NCBI GenBank assembly: GCA_024233935.1
Contig: JACKOY010000002.1
Span: 124,001-188,000 of the forward strand
Reading direction: 5' to 3'
DNA from: Spirochaetales bacterium
GTDB taxonomy: Bacteria; Spirochaetota; Leptospiria; Leptospirales; Leptonemataceae
DNA: 64,000 nucleotides
Shown: piece by piece, positions 27,303 through 37,126 of the stretch
Layout: the number at the start of each line of letters is the position of its first letter
Position numbering within the stretch: position 1 is the first letter of the stretch
Made by a program: the position numbers and the translations under genes
Notes under the pieces: model-generated
What the model was told of the DNA's origin: nothing
Databases searched by the model: none
The model's input: the letters and a program-made list of their open reading frames with translations, nothing else

Positions 27303-27426
27303 TCAGGATAACAACAACTTATTTGCATTATACCTCGAATAGTGCTAGTTTCCCCCTGTAAGCTGCTTTGATAGCGGCCCTCTCGACGCCGGAGTCTGGA
27401 CGGCACGATCGGAAAGGAATAGAACC

Positions 27427-28827
27427 ATGAGCAAACGCACGATGTACGACAAAATCTGGGAGGCGCACCTTGTAGCGGATGACGGTAGCGCCCCCCTGAT
27501 CTTCATCGATCGACACCTGGTGCATGAAGTGACCAGCCCCCAGGCTTTCGAGGGCCTTCGTCTGGCCGGGCGAAAGCTCCGGCGTCCCGAGTTGACTTTC
27601 GCCACTATGGATCACAACGTCAGCACGCGCTCCCGTGATTGGGGCGCGGCCGGCGAGATTTCCAAAAAGCAGATGGAAACGCTGAGCGAGAACTGCGCGG
27701 AATTCGGCGTGCGCCTTTTTGATTTGAACCATCCGGACCAGGGCATCGTGCACGTAATCGGTCCGGAAATGGGACTGACCCTGCCGGGGGCCACCATCGT
27801 TTGCGGAGATTCCCATACCAGCACCCACGGCGCCTTTGGAGCGCTTGCGTTTGGCATCGGCACCAGCGAGGTAGAACACGTCCTGGCGACACAGACGCTG
27901 CGGCAACCCAAGTCGAAGAACATGCTGGTAGAGGTCAACGGCCAGCCCGGCCCCGGAGTGACCGCGAAGGACATCATTCTGGCCATCATCGGCGAGATCG
28001 GAACCAAGGGCGGCCAGGGCTATGTCATTGAGTATGCCGGAGAGGCGATTCGTTCCCTTTCCATGGAAGCGCGTATGACGGTTTGCAACATGAGCATCGA
28101 AGCGGGAGCGCGCGCCGGCCTTATCGCTCCCGATGAAAAGACCTTCGAATATTTGAAGGGGCGCGATTTCGCGCCGAAGGGAGAACTCTGGGAGCAGGCC
28201 GTTGCCCACTGGCGTGCGCTGCCGGGCGATGAAGGGGCGCACTTCGATCGTGTGGTTACGCTTGATGCAGCGATGATCCAGCCCCAGGTTACCTGGGGAA
28301 CAAATCCCGGACAGGTTTTGCCGGTGGGCGGCCGGGTACCCGATCCTGCGAACTTTGCCTCACCCGAAGAGCAGGAGTCGGTAAAAAACGCGCTCGAGTA
28401 CATGGGCCTGAAGCCGGGCACGCCGCTTACGGATATCAAAGTCGATCGGGTATTTATTGGAAGCTGTACCAATTCCCGCATTGAGGATTTGCGTCGTGCG
28501 GCCGGAATCGTGCAGGGAAGGCGCGTGAGCCCGAATGTGGTGGCCATGGTCGTACCCGGTTCCGGTCGTGTGCAACGCCAGGCCATAGAGGAAGGACTGG
28601 ACCAGATATTCACCGCGGCGGGCTTCGAATGGCGTCAGCCGGGTTGTTCCATGTGCCTGGCCATGAACGATGATGTCTTGAAGCCGGGAGAGCGTTGTGC
28701 ATCCACGTCCAACCGAAACTTCGAAGGACGTCAGGGCCGCGGCGGTCGCACGCATCTGGTAAGTCCCGAGATGGCCGCCGCCGCCGCGCTGGCCGGTCAC
28801 TTCGTCGACGTGCGTCAGATGAACTAA
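27427..28827 (+). CDS. leuC: 3-isopropylmalate dehydratase large subunit (LeuC)
   Basis: The product is 466 residues, normal for LeuC, the iron-sulfur subunit that isomerises 2- and 3-isopropylmalate in leucine synthesis. Motifs: IDRHLVHEVTSPQAF near the N-terminus; VCGDSHTSTHGAFGALAFGIGTSE; FIGSCTNSR (first cluster cysteine); and CSMCLAMNDD (the other two). AAAGGA stands before the ATG. LeuD follows after 21 bases, and no leuB or leuA is adjacent. Confidence 0.97.
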   Translation: MSKRTMYDKIWEAHLVADDGSAPLIFIDRHLVHEVTSPQAFEGLRLAGRKLRRPELTFATMDHNVSTRSRDWGAAGEISKKQMETLSENCAEFGVRLFDLNHPDQGIVHVIGPEMGLTLPGATIVCGDSHTSTHGAFGALAFGIGTSEVEHVLATQTLRQPKSKNMLVEVNGQPGPGVTAKDIILAIIGEIGTKGGQGYVIEYAGEAIRSLSMEARMTVCNMSIEAGARAGLIAPDEKTFEYLKGRDFAPKGELWEQAVAHWRALPGDEGAHFDRVVTLDAAMIQPQVTWGTNPGQVLPVGGRVPDPANFASPEEQESVKNALEYMGLKPGTPLTDIKVDRVFIGSCTNSRIEDLRRAAGIVQGRRVSPNVVAMVVPGSGRVQRQAIEEGLDQIFTAAGFEWRQPGCSMCLAMNDDVLKPGERCASTSNRNFEGRQGRGGRTHLVSPEMAAAAALAGHFVDVRQMN

Positions 28828-28848
28828 CGGGTATCAGGAGAAACCACC

Positions 28849-29481
28849 ATGCAAAAGTTTGAAAAACACGAAGGTCTGGCGGCCGTGCTCGATCGAGCAG
28901 ATGTGGACACAGACCAGATCATACCGAAGCAGTTCCTGAAAAAGATCGAGCGCACGGGATTTGGCGTGCATCTCTTTCATGACTGGCGTTTCCTTGATGA
29001 CGCCGGGGAAAAACCCAATCCGGATTTTATTCTGAATGCATCTCGCTTTCAGGGCGCGACGGTGCTCGTGGCGGGCATGAACTTTGGGTGCGGCTCCAGT
29101 CGGGAACACGCCCCCTGGGCCTTGCTGGACTATGGCTTCCGGGTCATCATTGCGCCTTCGTTTGCGGATATTTTCTACAACAACTGCTTTAAGAACGGCA
29201 TGTTGCCCGTGGAATTGCCTGCTGAACAGGTGCGTGAGATCATGGAATCGGTGCTTGAGAATCCGGGCGCGAGAATCTCGATCGATTTGCCGGATCAGAC
29301 CGTGCGAGCCGGTGGTAAAGAGTACCGGTTTGAGGTGGACAGTTTTCGTAAGCAGTGCCTCCTGAACGGATGGGACGACATCGGGCTTTCTCTTCGTCAG
29401 GCGGACGCGATCAACAGCTTCGAACGAAGCTACGATCAGAAGTTCGCCTTCTACACCCGTATCCCGGAACTCAGCGCCTGA
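28849..29481 (+). CDS. leuD: 3-isopropylmalate dehydratase small subunit (LeuD)
   Basis: The product is 210 residues, the usual length for bacterial proteobacterial-type LeuD. It has the swivelling-domain signatures VDTDQIIPKQFLK near the N-terminus and FGCGSSREHAPWAL in the middle, followed by IAPSFADIFYNNC. It forms the heterodimeric dehydratase with LeuC. CAGGAG precedes the ATG. Its TGA shares a base with the ATG of the next gene (TGATG at 29479-29483). Confidence 0.97.
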   Translation: MQKFEKHEGLAAVLDRADVDTDQIIPKQFLKKIERTGFGVHLFHDWRFLDDAGEKPNPDFILNASRFQGATVLVAGMNFGCGSSREHAPWALLDYGFRVIIAPSFADIFYNNCFKNGMLPVELPAEQVREIMESVLENPGARISIDLPDQTVRAGGKEYRFEVDSFRKQCLLNGWDDIGLSLRQADAINSFERSYDQKFAFYTRIPELSA

Positions 29482-29870
29482 TGCGCCGGGCGCTGGCCGG
29501 TATTTGCCTGGTGGCGCTGGGTTTTTGCGGCACCACCCAGGAGCGTGACATCCCCACGGGCGTCGAACGACGCGAAATAGGCGGGGGCGTCGTGGAACTG
29601 ACTGTAACTGCGCGGGCCTCCGAGAATGCGATTGCGTCGGGTCGCTTCACGCAAATGCAGGCCACGTCCTGCCAGGCGGCGCAGGATCTGCTGGCCTACG
29701 AAATGCAGCAGGAGCGCTATCGGGATACACGGCGAAACTTTCGTACACAGAACATGTTCTTGTACCGGGGCGCCGAGTACTGTCAGATCGTGGGCATCTA
29801 CGATCCGCGGGGTCACAGTGGCGAAGAACGTTCCATAGAGCCAGCGGAGGCGCCGGAGCAATCGCAATGA
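29481..29870 (+). CDS. Small putative lipoprotein
   Basis: The ATG at 29481 overlaps the leuD stop (TGATG). The product is 129 residues. A short signal peptide ends LVALGFCGTT, giving a relaxed lipobox with Phe before the cysteine, as spirochaetes sometimes allow. The rest holds two further cysteines (near residues 67 and 96) that could form a disulfide, and a central AIASGRFTQMQATSCQAAQDLLAYE helix. The ATGA overlap with folD (29867-29870) makes a tight run leuC-leuD-lipoprotein-folD. Function unknown. Confidence 0.75.
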   Translation: MRRALAGICLVALGFCGTTQERDIPTGVERREIGGGVVELTVTARASENAIASGRFTQMQATSCQAAQDLLAYEMQQERYRDTRRNFRTQNMFLYRGAEYCQIVGIYDPRGHSGEERSIEPAEAPEQSQ

Positions 29871-30724
29871 GTGAGAGCACGCTTTTGGACGGTAAGGCGC
29901 TATCCGAAAAGATGCGCGTTTCGATGCAGGAACGTATAGAGCGCCTGGTTCAGGCCGGAAACGAACGTCCGGTGCTCGCAACCATTCTCGTCGGCAGCGA
30001 CCCGGCCTCGGCGACCTACGTGCGCATGAAGGGCAGGGCGTGCGAAGCCGTCGGCATGCTGAGCGAAAGAATCGAATTGCCCGGGCAAACAACAACCGAG
30101 CAGTTGCTCAAGGTCATTGATACGCTCAACGCGAATCCGCAGGTGCGGGGCATTTTGTTGCAGCATCCCGTGCCCGAGCAAATTGACGAGCGTCTCGCAT
30201 TTGATCGCATCGATGCTACGCGCGATGTGGATGGCGTAACGACCCTCGGATTCGGAAAAATCAGCTTCGCGGATCAGGCCTATCCGAGTTGTACGCCGGC
30301 CGGCATCATGCGTTTGCTTGCGGAATATGATATTGCGCTTTCAGGCCTGAAAGCGGTTGTGATTGGCCGCTCACCGATTCTCGGCAAACCGATGGCCATG
30401 CTGCTTTTGAATGCAAATTGTACGGTGACCATCTGCCATTCGCGTACGGTCGACCTCGCGCGTGAGGTCAGTGAGGCCGACCTGGTCGTGGCGGCTTGCG
30501 GAAAACCGCGCCTGCTGCGCGGCGAGTGGCTGAAGCCGGGAGTGATCGTCGTCGACGCCGGCTATAATCCAGGCAACGTCGGAGACGCGGACTTCGAATC
30601 GTGCGCCCAAAAGGCGGCCTACATCACCCCGGTGCCGGGAGGAGTTGGACCGATGACCATTACCATGCTTCTGGAACACACCGTGCAGTCCGCCGAGCGC
30701 CACGCCGGTCTCATGAGCGATTGA
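29867..30724 (+). CDS. folD: Bifunctional methylene-THF dehydrogenase/cyclohydrolase (FolD)
   Basis: The product is 285 residues, normal for FolD, which interconverts methylene-, methenyl- and formyl-tetrahydrofolate. Signatures: YVRMKGRACEAVGM with the catalytic Lys, GILLQHPVPEQID, DVDGVT, VVIGRSPILGKPMAMLL at the nucleotide site, and PVPGGVGPMTITMLLEHT at the end. It overlaps the upstream lipoprotein by four bases and the convergent rlmB by 14 bases. Confidence 0.97.
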   Translation: MSESTLLDGKALSEKMRVSMQERIERLVQAGNERPVLATILVGSDPASATYVRMKGRACEAVGMLSERIELPGQTTTEQLLKVIDTLNANPQVRGILLQHPVPEQIDERLAFDRIDATRDVDGVTTLGFGKISFADQAYPSCTPAGIMRLLAEYDIALSGLKAVVIGRSPILGKPMAMLLLNANCTVTICHSRTVDLAREVSEADLVVAACGKPRLLRGEWLKPGVIVVDAGYNPGNVGDADFESCAQKAAYITPVPGGVGPMTITMLLEHTVQSAERHAGLMSD

Positions 30725-31466
30725 TCAGTCGGTCCATCAGAAGCGCGCAGGCGACCCCGGCATTCAGGGATTCGGTCTTACCGGTCTGGCGAACGCTGAT
30801 TTGGTAGTCGGCCCTTTCCAGGATCAGCGGCTTGAGGCCGGAACCCTCGCCCCCGACCGCGAGCACCAGTTCGGAAGCCGCCGGCAGGTCCCCAAGATCC
30901 GTATGATAGCGATGCCGTGGGTCCCGGCCGGCCTCAGGGACTGCCGCACAAATCCAGTAGCCCTGTTTTTTCAGGCGATCCAGAGATTGTCCCAACGTCT
31001 TGAGTTCAAAGGCCGCAATGTGCAGGCTTGCGCCGCTCGACACGCGGTGCACGGTCTCGTCCACCCGCGCACCCGGTCCGTGCAGGAGTAGCGCAGCGGC
31101 TCCCAGGATTTCGGCGCTGCGCGCGATTGAGCCCAGGTTGTGGGGATCCTGGATGCGATCGAGCAGGACCAGAAGCCCCGCATGCCGATCGGCGAGGTCT
31201 TCGAGTCGCTCGGTCCCCGGCCCCGGCGCCTTCTTCAGATGCAAAACCACGCCCTGATGATGAATGCCGGGATGGCGCTGGTCGAGTTCTCGTCGGGGCA
31301 CGGCCTGAACGGCGGCATGGGGAAAGGCAGCAATCAAGCGATCGCGCAGGGCGGCCGGCAGGCTATCCTGTAAGAGCATCGCGGTCGCATCTCCCGGCGC
31401 GGGATGTGTGCGCAGAAATTCTTCGACCGTGCGGCGGCCGTAGAGTAAATACCCGGTTTCGGCCAT
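30711..31466 (-). CDS. rlmB: SpoU/TrmH family RNA 2'-O-methyltransferase (RlmB-like)
   Basis: The product is 251 residues, the length of RlmB, which methylates a guanosine ribose in 23S rRNA. LLYGRRTVEEFL is the N-terminal substrate-binding opening; LLDRIQDPHNLGSIARSAEILG is motif 1 (first 20 residues shown would suffice); VLAVGGEGSGL is motif 2; and TESLNAGVACALLMDRL is motif 3 of the knotted SPOUT fold. The precise target could also be a tRNA. It is the last gene of the slt-cysS-rlmB run, two bases after cysS. Confidence 0.88.
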   Translation of the reverse strand: MAETGYLLYGRRTVEEFLRTHPAPGDATAMLLQDSLPAALRDRLIAAFPHAAVQAVPRRELDQRHPGIHHQGVVLHLKKAPGPGTERLEDLADRHAGLLVLLDRIQDPHNLGSIARSAEILGAAALLLHGPGARVDETVHRVSSGASLHIAAFELKTLGQSLDRLKKQGYWICAAVPEAGRDPRHRYHTDLGDLPAASELVLAVGGEGSGLKPLILERADYQISVRQTGKTESLNAGVACALLMDRLINRS

Positions 31467-31468
31467 GA

Positions 31469-32965
31469 TCAGTCGCGCCGCCAGAGGGTTTCGGTGGCTG
31501 TGTCTTCCAGGGTGACGCCCTTTTGCCGCAACAGATTTCGAATTTCATCGGCCCGGGCAAAATCACGATTGGCGCGCGCCTGGTTTCGTTCGGTCACCAG
31601 AGCGTCGATGGCGTCGTGCTCGGGATCAGAATTCACCTCCCGAAGCTCAAATGAGAACACATCGAGGATCTGGTTAACCATGCGAAAGGCTTCGATGCCG
31701 GAGTGTACGCCGTCCGCCCCGAGGTCGTTTCGATCGAGGGCCTGGTTGAGGGTGCGGTTGAGTTCAAAGACGGCCGCAAGAGCTTTAGAGATGTTCAGAT
31801 CGTCGTCCAGAGCAGCCGTGAATTCCTCAATGGCGCCTTTCACAAAAGAGGGTGCTGGACCCTGGCCTTCGAGTGGCGCTGTCTCCGTCGCGATGCGCAA
31901 TAGCCGATCGATCGTGCCCTGAAGACGCTCGATTGCGTTTGCCGCCCCCTGCAGACCGTCAAACGTGAAGTTCAGCTTCTGCCGGTAGTGTGTTCCAATC
32001 AGAAGGTAGCGCAGGGCGCCGGCCATACGATCGCTTGCCAGCAGATCCAGGATCAGAGCCGGCGCCCGACCCTGATCCACGATTGCGCGGGCGCGCTCTG
32101 GCTCCATAAAGTCACGCAGCATGAAGTAGTTGCCCAGGGATTTGGACATCTTCTTGCCTTCGACCAGCAGATGCTCGTTGTGCAACCAGACGCCCACAAA
32201 GCGGTCGTCGGGGTAGGCGCAACAGCTCTGGGCGATTTCGTTTTCATGGTGTGGAAACATCAAATCGACGCCCCCGGTATGGATGTCGACGCCCGCCGCG
32301 CCGTAGATCTGTCTGATCATCGCCGAGCATTCCAGGTGCCATCCCGGACGGCCGGGTCCCCAGGGTGACTCCCACCGCTGCTCGTAATCGGTCGCCGGCG
32401 CCTTCCAGAGGGCAAAGTCCCGCACGTCCTCCTTGCTGTACTCGTCGGCTTCGAAGCGTCCATCCGCCGCCTGGCGTAGTGCGGCGGGCTCGATATGAGA
32501 CAGGCGTCCATAGCCCGGGTCGCTTGCCAGACGAAAGTAAACGTTGCCCTGGCTCTGGTACGCGTGGCCGTTCTGGTGCAGGCGACCCATGAGCTCAATC
32601 ATAGCCGGAATGGAACGGGTGGCCCGGGGACGATGTTCGACTTCTTCCAGTTTCAGGTAACGCAGGTCTTCGAGAAAGGCCTCGATGTAAGGCGCCGTAA
32701 ATTCTTCGATACTCAAGCCCGCCCGGTGAGCGTTCTCGATGATCTTATCTTCCACATCGGTGATGTTTACCGAGTGATCCAGGCCGAAGCCGCGCAGGCG
32801 CAGGAATCTTCGCAAAAGATCGACGAATACATACGCACGAAAATTTCCCAGGTGATTGTAGTTGTAGACCGTCGGACCACAGCTATAGATGCGAACCCGG
32901 TCGGGCTCGGCGGGTTCAAAGACCTCTTTCGTCTCGGTGAGTGAATTAAAGAAGCGAATCGCCAT
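31469..32965 (-). CDS. cysS: Cysteinyl-tRNA synthetase
   Basis: The product is 498 residues, close to other CysRS enzymes. The class I signature is HLGN within CGPTVYNYNHLGNFRAYVF, where the Cys is also the first zinc ligand. Further zinc-site residues lie in GWHLECSAM and FPHHENEIAQS. The KMSKS loop reads GKKMSKSLGN. The C-terminal region is the helical anticodon-binding domain. The gene is flanked by slt (1-base gap) and rlmB (2-base gap), both on the same strand. Confidence 0.97.
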   Translation of the reverse strand: MAIRFFNSLTETKEVFEPAEPDRVRIYSCGPTVYNYNHLGNFRAYVFVDLLRRFLRLRGFGLDHSVNITDVEDKIIENAHRAGLSIEEFTAPYIEAFLEDLRYLKLEEVEHRPRATRSIPAMIELMGRLHQNGHAYQSQGNVYFRLASDPGYGRLSHIEPAALRQAADGRFEADEYSKEDVRDFALWKAPATDYEQRWESPWGPGRPGWHLECSAMIRQIYGAAGVDIHTGGVDLMFPHHENEIAQSCCAYPDDRFVGVWLHNEHLLVEGKKMSKSLGNYFMLRDFMEPERARAIVDQGRAPALILDLLASDRMAGALRYLLIGTHYRQKLNFTFDGLQGAANAIERLQGTIDRLLRIATETAPLEGQGPAPSFVKGAIEEFTAALDDDLNISKALAAVFELNRTLNQALDRNDLGADGVHSGIEAFRMVNQILDVFSFELREVNSDPEHDAIDALVTERNQARANRDFARADEIRNLLRQKGVTLEDTATETLWRRD

Positions 32966-32966
32966 G

Positions 32967-35270
32967 CTATTCGGGATACAGAGTGTACGTGGTACGATAG
33001 TGCATGTAATTCTGGTACGTTATGCGACAATAGTTTCGGGGCTCTTCTCGTGGAATATTTTCCAGAAACAGATAGAAGTCGTCGTTTCGGAAATAGGCGG
33101 CTTTCCAGCGGCGCAGGTTGCCGGGTCCGCCATTGTAGGCGATGGAGGCCCAGCGGAAATCGCCGGTGTCGCGAATCAGGTCTCCGAAGTACTTCGCGCC
33201 CAGATTGATATTCGTTTCCACGTCCATCAAATCCGGCGTACCCAGTCGCATGCGTTCGGCCAGCCAGTTCCCGGTGCGGGGCATGATTTGCATAAGTCCC
33301 CGCGCCCCCGAGCGACTGATTGCAGTTTCCCGGAAAAGGCTTTCCTGGCGCATCAAAGCGTAGACCATTTCTTCTTCGATACTGTAACGACGGGCGTACG
33401 TGGACACCAGCGCCCGGTACGGCTTCGGATAGAGCGCTTTGAGCAGGCCTTCCGGCATGGAGTAGGGATCTTCCGGAATTTCCAGAGCGCGGGCCAACTG
33501 GCGCGTAAAGTATACGGAAAGCGGCAGGCTACCCGCCCGCGCTCCGGCATCGGCCCGACGCGCCAGACTTTCGCGTTGCGATACGCGCCCTTCGTACAAC
33601 GCCTCAAAGAATTCGTTCGCCAGCGTACCCTCACCCAGACGGTAGAGCAGCACGAGTTCTTCTGGTGTTCGGTACGCGCCGCTTTCAAAATTCTTCCACA
33701 TTTGCTGGGCGCGCGGGTCCAGGTAGCGTTCGATATTGCGTCGCGACAGGTGCTGCATTGCCAGCGGATTTCCGCCGTGCCGCGAAACCCACCGCAGATA
33801 ACTATCGCGATCGGTGACGGTGCCCCAGTCGTTTACGAAGTCGCCGGGCGCGGGATTCGTTTCCCAGAAGGCCCCGGCGTAAAAGGAGCCGGGCGCGCGG
33901 GCGTAGAAATTCGAATAGAGTTCATTGAGCGCTTCGGTGTTGCCGGTTTGAATATAGTAGCGTTTGAGCCAGTACAGAAAACGTCCGCTGCCGGTCTGCG
34001 CCGGGAGACCCTCCCGGGCGGTCGTCCAGCGTGCTTCCGGCGCCCAGTGGATCTGACCGGCATTCGAACCGATTAGAATTTCAATGAGTTGGTCACCAAC
34101 CGCGTAGTCAGCCGGGTACTGCTTCAGATAGGCCAACACTTCATTGAAGTAGGCATCGGTCTGGCCGCGCGTCTTAAGTATTGTGAGATACAGGGACCAG
34201 TAAGCCGGATTCTGGGCGAGGCTGTGCGGAATCAATTCGATCAATGATTGTGCCAGGCCATATTCGCGTTTGTTATACAATAGCCGGGCCCAGTCATGCA
34301 TCACTTCCGGGTTGTGAGAGAGATGCGTGTAGGCGTTGCGCGAGAGCTGTTGGAGATACGCCCCGTAACCGGCCCGAATCAGAAAAATCCCATCGGTTCG
34401 CACGCGGATTGCGTTGGTGGTCTGCACAACATGCACCGGAGTCATGCTGCGTTTCAGGGCCTGGATTTCCCCATCCGTCATTCGATCCGAAAAGAGGAGC
34501 ACCGAGCGGCTTTCCTCGGTTCTCTGGCTCAGGGCAGCCGCTGCAAAAAACTCGGGATAGTACTTACGGGCGTCGGCCGTGATGGCATTCTGAAGCCAGA
34601 GCGCCCGCGTGCCGGAGATGGCCCGCAGATAAAAATCGAATCCGCGCGCGTGATCCACCTGCTGAACGGCGCGTCCCCGCCACAGATCCAGAAGGGGGCC
34701 GTGCACAGATTGAAAATCCGGAGAGCGCGCAACTGCCGCCGCGCCGCTGAAGTCGTTGCCCTGATAGAGCACAGTCAACCGGTCGATGAGAATCTTCTCT
34801 GTAAGCGGGTCGTTTGTCGACGGATCAACCAGTTCCAGCAATCGCGCCTCCAGTTGTCGATAGCCATGGTCCCGTGCATACCCGGCCGCCTTCCAGAGCG
34901 CCAGGCGTCCCAGAAGGGAGCCGACCGGCCGGGCTTCATTCAGGCACGCGAGCAACTCGCCCTGGTGCGAGGGTGACGCACAGTTTACGCCCATCACACT
35001 GAGAAAAAGCGTCATCGCCCGCGCAGCGTCGGAAGAAAACACGCGGGCTCGTTCCGCCCGGCTGATGCCGGCCATAATCGCTTCGGCGTGGGCATAACGT
35101 TCCACATCGTCTTCGGGCGTCTCATCAACAAAAAAGCTCCGGACATCGGCCCAACGTTCGGCCCGCAGGAGCGCATACAGATCGAAACTCAGGGGCCGCG
35201 CCGCGAGCCCGTTCCACGGCAAAAGGGCCAGAACAGCAGCGGCCAGGGGCATACGGAGGTGGCGGGACAT
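32967..35270 (-). CDS. Slt70-type soluble lytic transglycosylase
   Basis: The product is 767 residues with a signal peptide (AAAVLALLPWNGLA). A long helical superhelix region of about 600 residues precedes a C-terminal SLT domain, as in Slt70. The catalytic Glu is in YALMRQESLFRETAISRSGA, followed by GLMQIMP and the AYNGGPGNLRRW motif. It cleaves peptidoglycan glycan strands in the periplasm, yielding 1,6-anhydro ends. First gene of the minus-strand run ending with rlmB and divergent from the TPR gene at 35380. Confidence 0.92.
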   Translation of the reverse strand: MSRHLRMPLAAAVLALLPWNGLAARPLSFDLYALLRAERWADVRSFFVDETPEDDVERYAHAEAIMAGISRAERARVFSSDAARAMTLFLSVMGVNCASPSHQGELLACLNEARPVGSLLGRLALWKAAGYARDHGYRQLEARLLELVDPSTNDPLTEKILIDRLTVLYQGNDFSGAAAVARSPDFQSVHGPLLDLWRGRAVQQVDHARGFDFYLRAISGTRALWLQNAITADARKYYPEFFAAAALSQRTEESRSVLLFSDRMTDGEIQALKRSMTPVHVVQTTNAIRVRTDGIFLIRAGYGAYLQQLSRNAYTHLSHNPEVMHDWARLLYNKREYGLAQSLIELIPHSLAQNPAYWSLYLTILKTRGQTDAYFNEVLAYLKQYPADYAVGDQLIEILIGSNAGQIHWAPEARWTTAREGLPAQTGSGRFLYWLKRYYIQTGNTEALNELYSNFYARAPGSFYAGAFWETNPAPGDFVNDWGTVTDRDSYLRWVSRHGGNPLAMQHLSRRNIERYLDPRAQQMWKNFESGAYRTPEELVLLYRLGEGTLANEFFEALYEGRVSQRESLARRADAGARAGSLPLSVYFTRQLARALEIPEDPYSMPEGLLKALYPKPYRALVSTYARRYSIEEEMVYALMRQESLFRETAISRSGARGLMQIMPRTGNWLAERMRLGTPDLMDVETNINLGAKYFGDLIRDTGDFRWASIAYNGGPGNLRRWKAAYFRNDDFYLFLENIPREEPRNYCRITYQNYMHYRTTYTLYPE

Positions 35271-35379
35271 AACGAAAAGACACTTCTCATCGGCACAGCG
35301 TGCTGTAAAATAGAATCGGCCGTTTCGCCGCCGGTCGATACTTAAGAAAGGCGGCCCGGCCGCGCCCTGCCAGACGACA

Positions 35380-37080
35380 ATGCCGACCAGACTCGAACAC
35401 CAAAGCGCCGCTCCCGGCAGACAGCGCCTGGCCCTGCATGGCCATCACCGGCGGGAATCGGCTTTGTTTCGCCACAGCCTGCGCGTCTTCTGTGATGAAC
35501 TGGAGCACCTGGTCCAGGAACGGGCGCCGATAGAAGCCCTGTTTCGACCGGGAGTCATTGGCCTTCCGGTGCTGAATACGCATGGTTCTGTTTTCTGGCG
35601 ACCGGACCACATCTTGCATGCCGCCGCCCACGCCCGCGCCGACCGCCTGATGAGCGAGCTGTACCACAGCTTCGTTCGCTCTCGACCCTATCGCGCGGAG
35701 GTCGAGGAACACGAGCCGCACGCAATTCTTGTCCTGATGATGTACGCGGTCTGGCGGGGTTGCGACGAATGGATCTATTCCATGGCATCGCTCTTCCTGC
35801 AGACCGGATGGCGTAACGGCGCCGAGCAAAGGGTTATGGAGGTGGCCACACTGCTGGCTCTGGTTCAGGGCCGCACGCTCATCGCGAATCTGTACTACAA
35901 AGCCGTCGAACCGCTCCAGCCCGGGCCTTACTTTGAGTACTGTTTTCATCGCCTTGCAGGCAGGGCCGACCGGACGAGTCTGGACGGGCCGCGTGCCGAA
36001 GGAGACGTGTCCGTAAAAAGGCTGATGCTTGCCGAGGCGGCCGCAACGAGAGATCGGGAGACGGAGCGGTACCTCTTTCGACGCATGCTCAAGAACCCGC
36101 CGGTGGATGAAAACGATCTACTCGATCTGTATGCGACCCTGCTCTGCCGTGGGCGTCTTTTTCGAGCGGCCCGACTGATTCTGCGCCACTGTCGCATTTG
36201 CGGCGAGCGACCCCATCTGATGCACCTGGTTTTGCGACTGTACTTTGAGAACGGAAAATACCTGGCGTACCTGCGTCGGCTGGCCGCTCTGGGCGAACTG
36301 CCCGCCCGGGAGAACTGGTTCGAAGCAGTTTTTGCAATCTATCGCCTTTCCCAGAAACAGCGGCTCGAAGAATTGATGGAAGACGTCCTGGCGAACAAAC
36401 CGGACGCACTGCTGCCGGTGCATGAAAAGCAGTTCCGATTCCTGCACGCGCTTGAGGCTGCCGATACCGGCGAGCATGCTCCCCGCTATGTTGACCAGGG
36501 CGAGGAGCTCGTGCTGAAACACTACCTGCTGCGGACCTTCGAGCAGCGGGACAGCGGGGGGGAGGAGTTGCGGGAGCGCTACGGCCTTTTCCAGGAACTG
36601 GCCATAGAAGTCGACGATGAGGATCGGGTGGACGTGGATCGACTGCAGGTCTTTTTTGTATGTCTGCGAACGCTTTTTCGGACGCACGCTTTGCATACCG
36701 AATCGCCCCGATTGTATTGCTATCTGGAATCCCTGTGCGGGCGTAACCTGCGCATGCGGTTGTTTCTAGGTCTGTACGCCTTTGATCGTGAGTGGCACGA
36801 CCAGGCTGCTGAACTGCTCGATAATCTGGCCGGGTCCGACCCGGGCCTCCAGCATGCGCGGAGCGAACTTGCGGCGGAGCGGGGAGAGTTTGCGCGGGCT
36901 GCTCATATTTACCGCAACCTGATCGCGTCCCGTCCCCCATCGGCCCTGTTGCTTTTTAACCTGGGACTCATCTACGAGCGAGCCCGGGAACATCGGCGGG
37001 CCATGGAAACCTACCAGCAGGTGCTGGAGCTGGACCCGGGCATGCTGGAAGCCCGCGATCGGATCACTCTACTCCGGTAG
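35380..37080 (+). CDS. Unknown protein with C-terminal TPR
   Basis: The product is 566 residues. No signal peptide is evident. Most of the chain is helical and rich in R, L and E (for example RAARLILRHCRIC and LHLVLRLYFENGKYLAYLRRLAALGEL-like pairs), with recognisable TPR units in the last 100 residues (LLLFNLGLIYERAREHRRAM and onward). It is probably a cytoplasmic interaction protein. There is no clear ribosome site before the ATG at 35380, and the frame fits no earlier ATG. Divergent from slt. Confidence 0.72.
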   Translation: MPTRLEHQSAAPGRQRLALHGHHRRESALFRHSLRVFCDELEHLVQERAPIEALFRPGVIGLPVLNTHGSVFWRPDHILHAAAHARADRLMSELYHSFVRSRPYRAEVEEHEPHAILVLMMYAVWRGCDEWIYSMASLFLQTGWRNGAEQRVMEVATLLALVQGRTLIANLYYKAVEPLQPGPYFEYCFHRLAGRADRTSLDGPRAEGDVSVKRLMLAEAAATRDRETERYLFRRMLKNPPVDENDLLDLYATLLCRGRLFRAARLILRHCRICGERPHLMHLVLRLYFENGKYLAYLRRLAALGELPARENWFEAVFAIYRLSQKQRLEELMEDVLANKPDALLPVHEKQFRFLHALEAADTGEHAPRYVDQGEELVLKHYLLRTFEQRDSGGEELRERYGLFQELAIEVDDEDRVDVDRLQVFFVCLRTLFRTHALHTESPRLYCYLESLCGRNLRMRLFLGLYAFDREWHDQAAELLDNLAGSDPGLQHARSELAAERGEFARAAHIYRNLIASRPPSALLLFNLGLIYERAREHRRAMETYQQVLELDPGMLEARDRITLLR

Positions 37081-37126
37081 CGGGAAAAATGCTTGTCACG
37101 CCCGCAACGCCCCCGAGCATCCCGGG

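Noticed and set aside
32889..34076. Antisense open frame of about 395 codons across slt
   Set aside because: The opposite strand is a clear Slt70 homologue; the antisense product has no domain or signal and is a codon-bias artefact.
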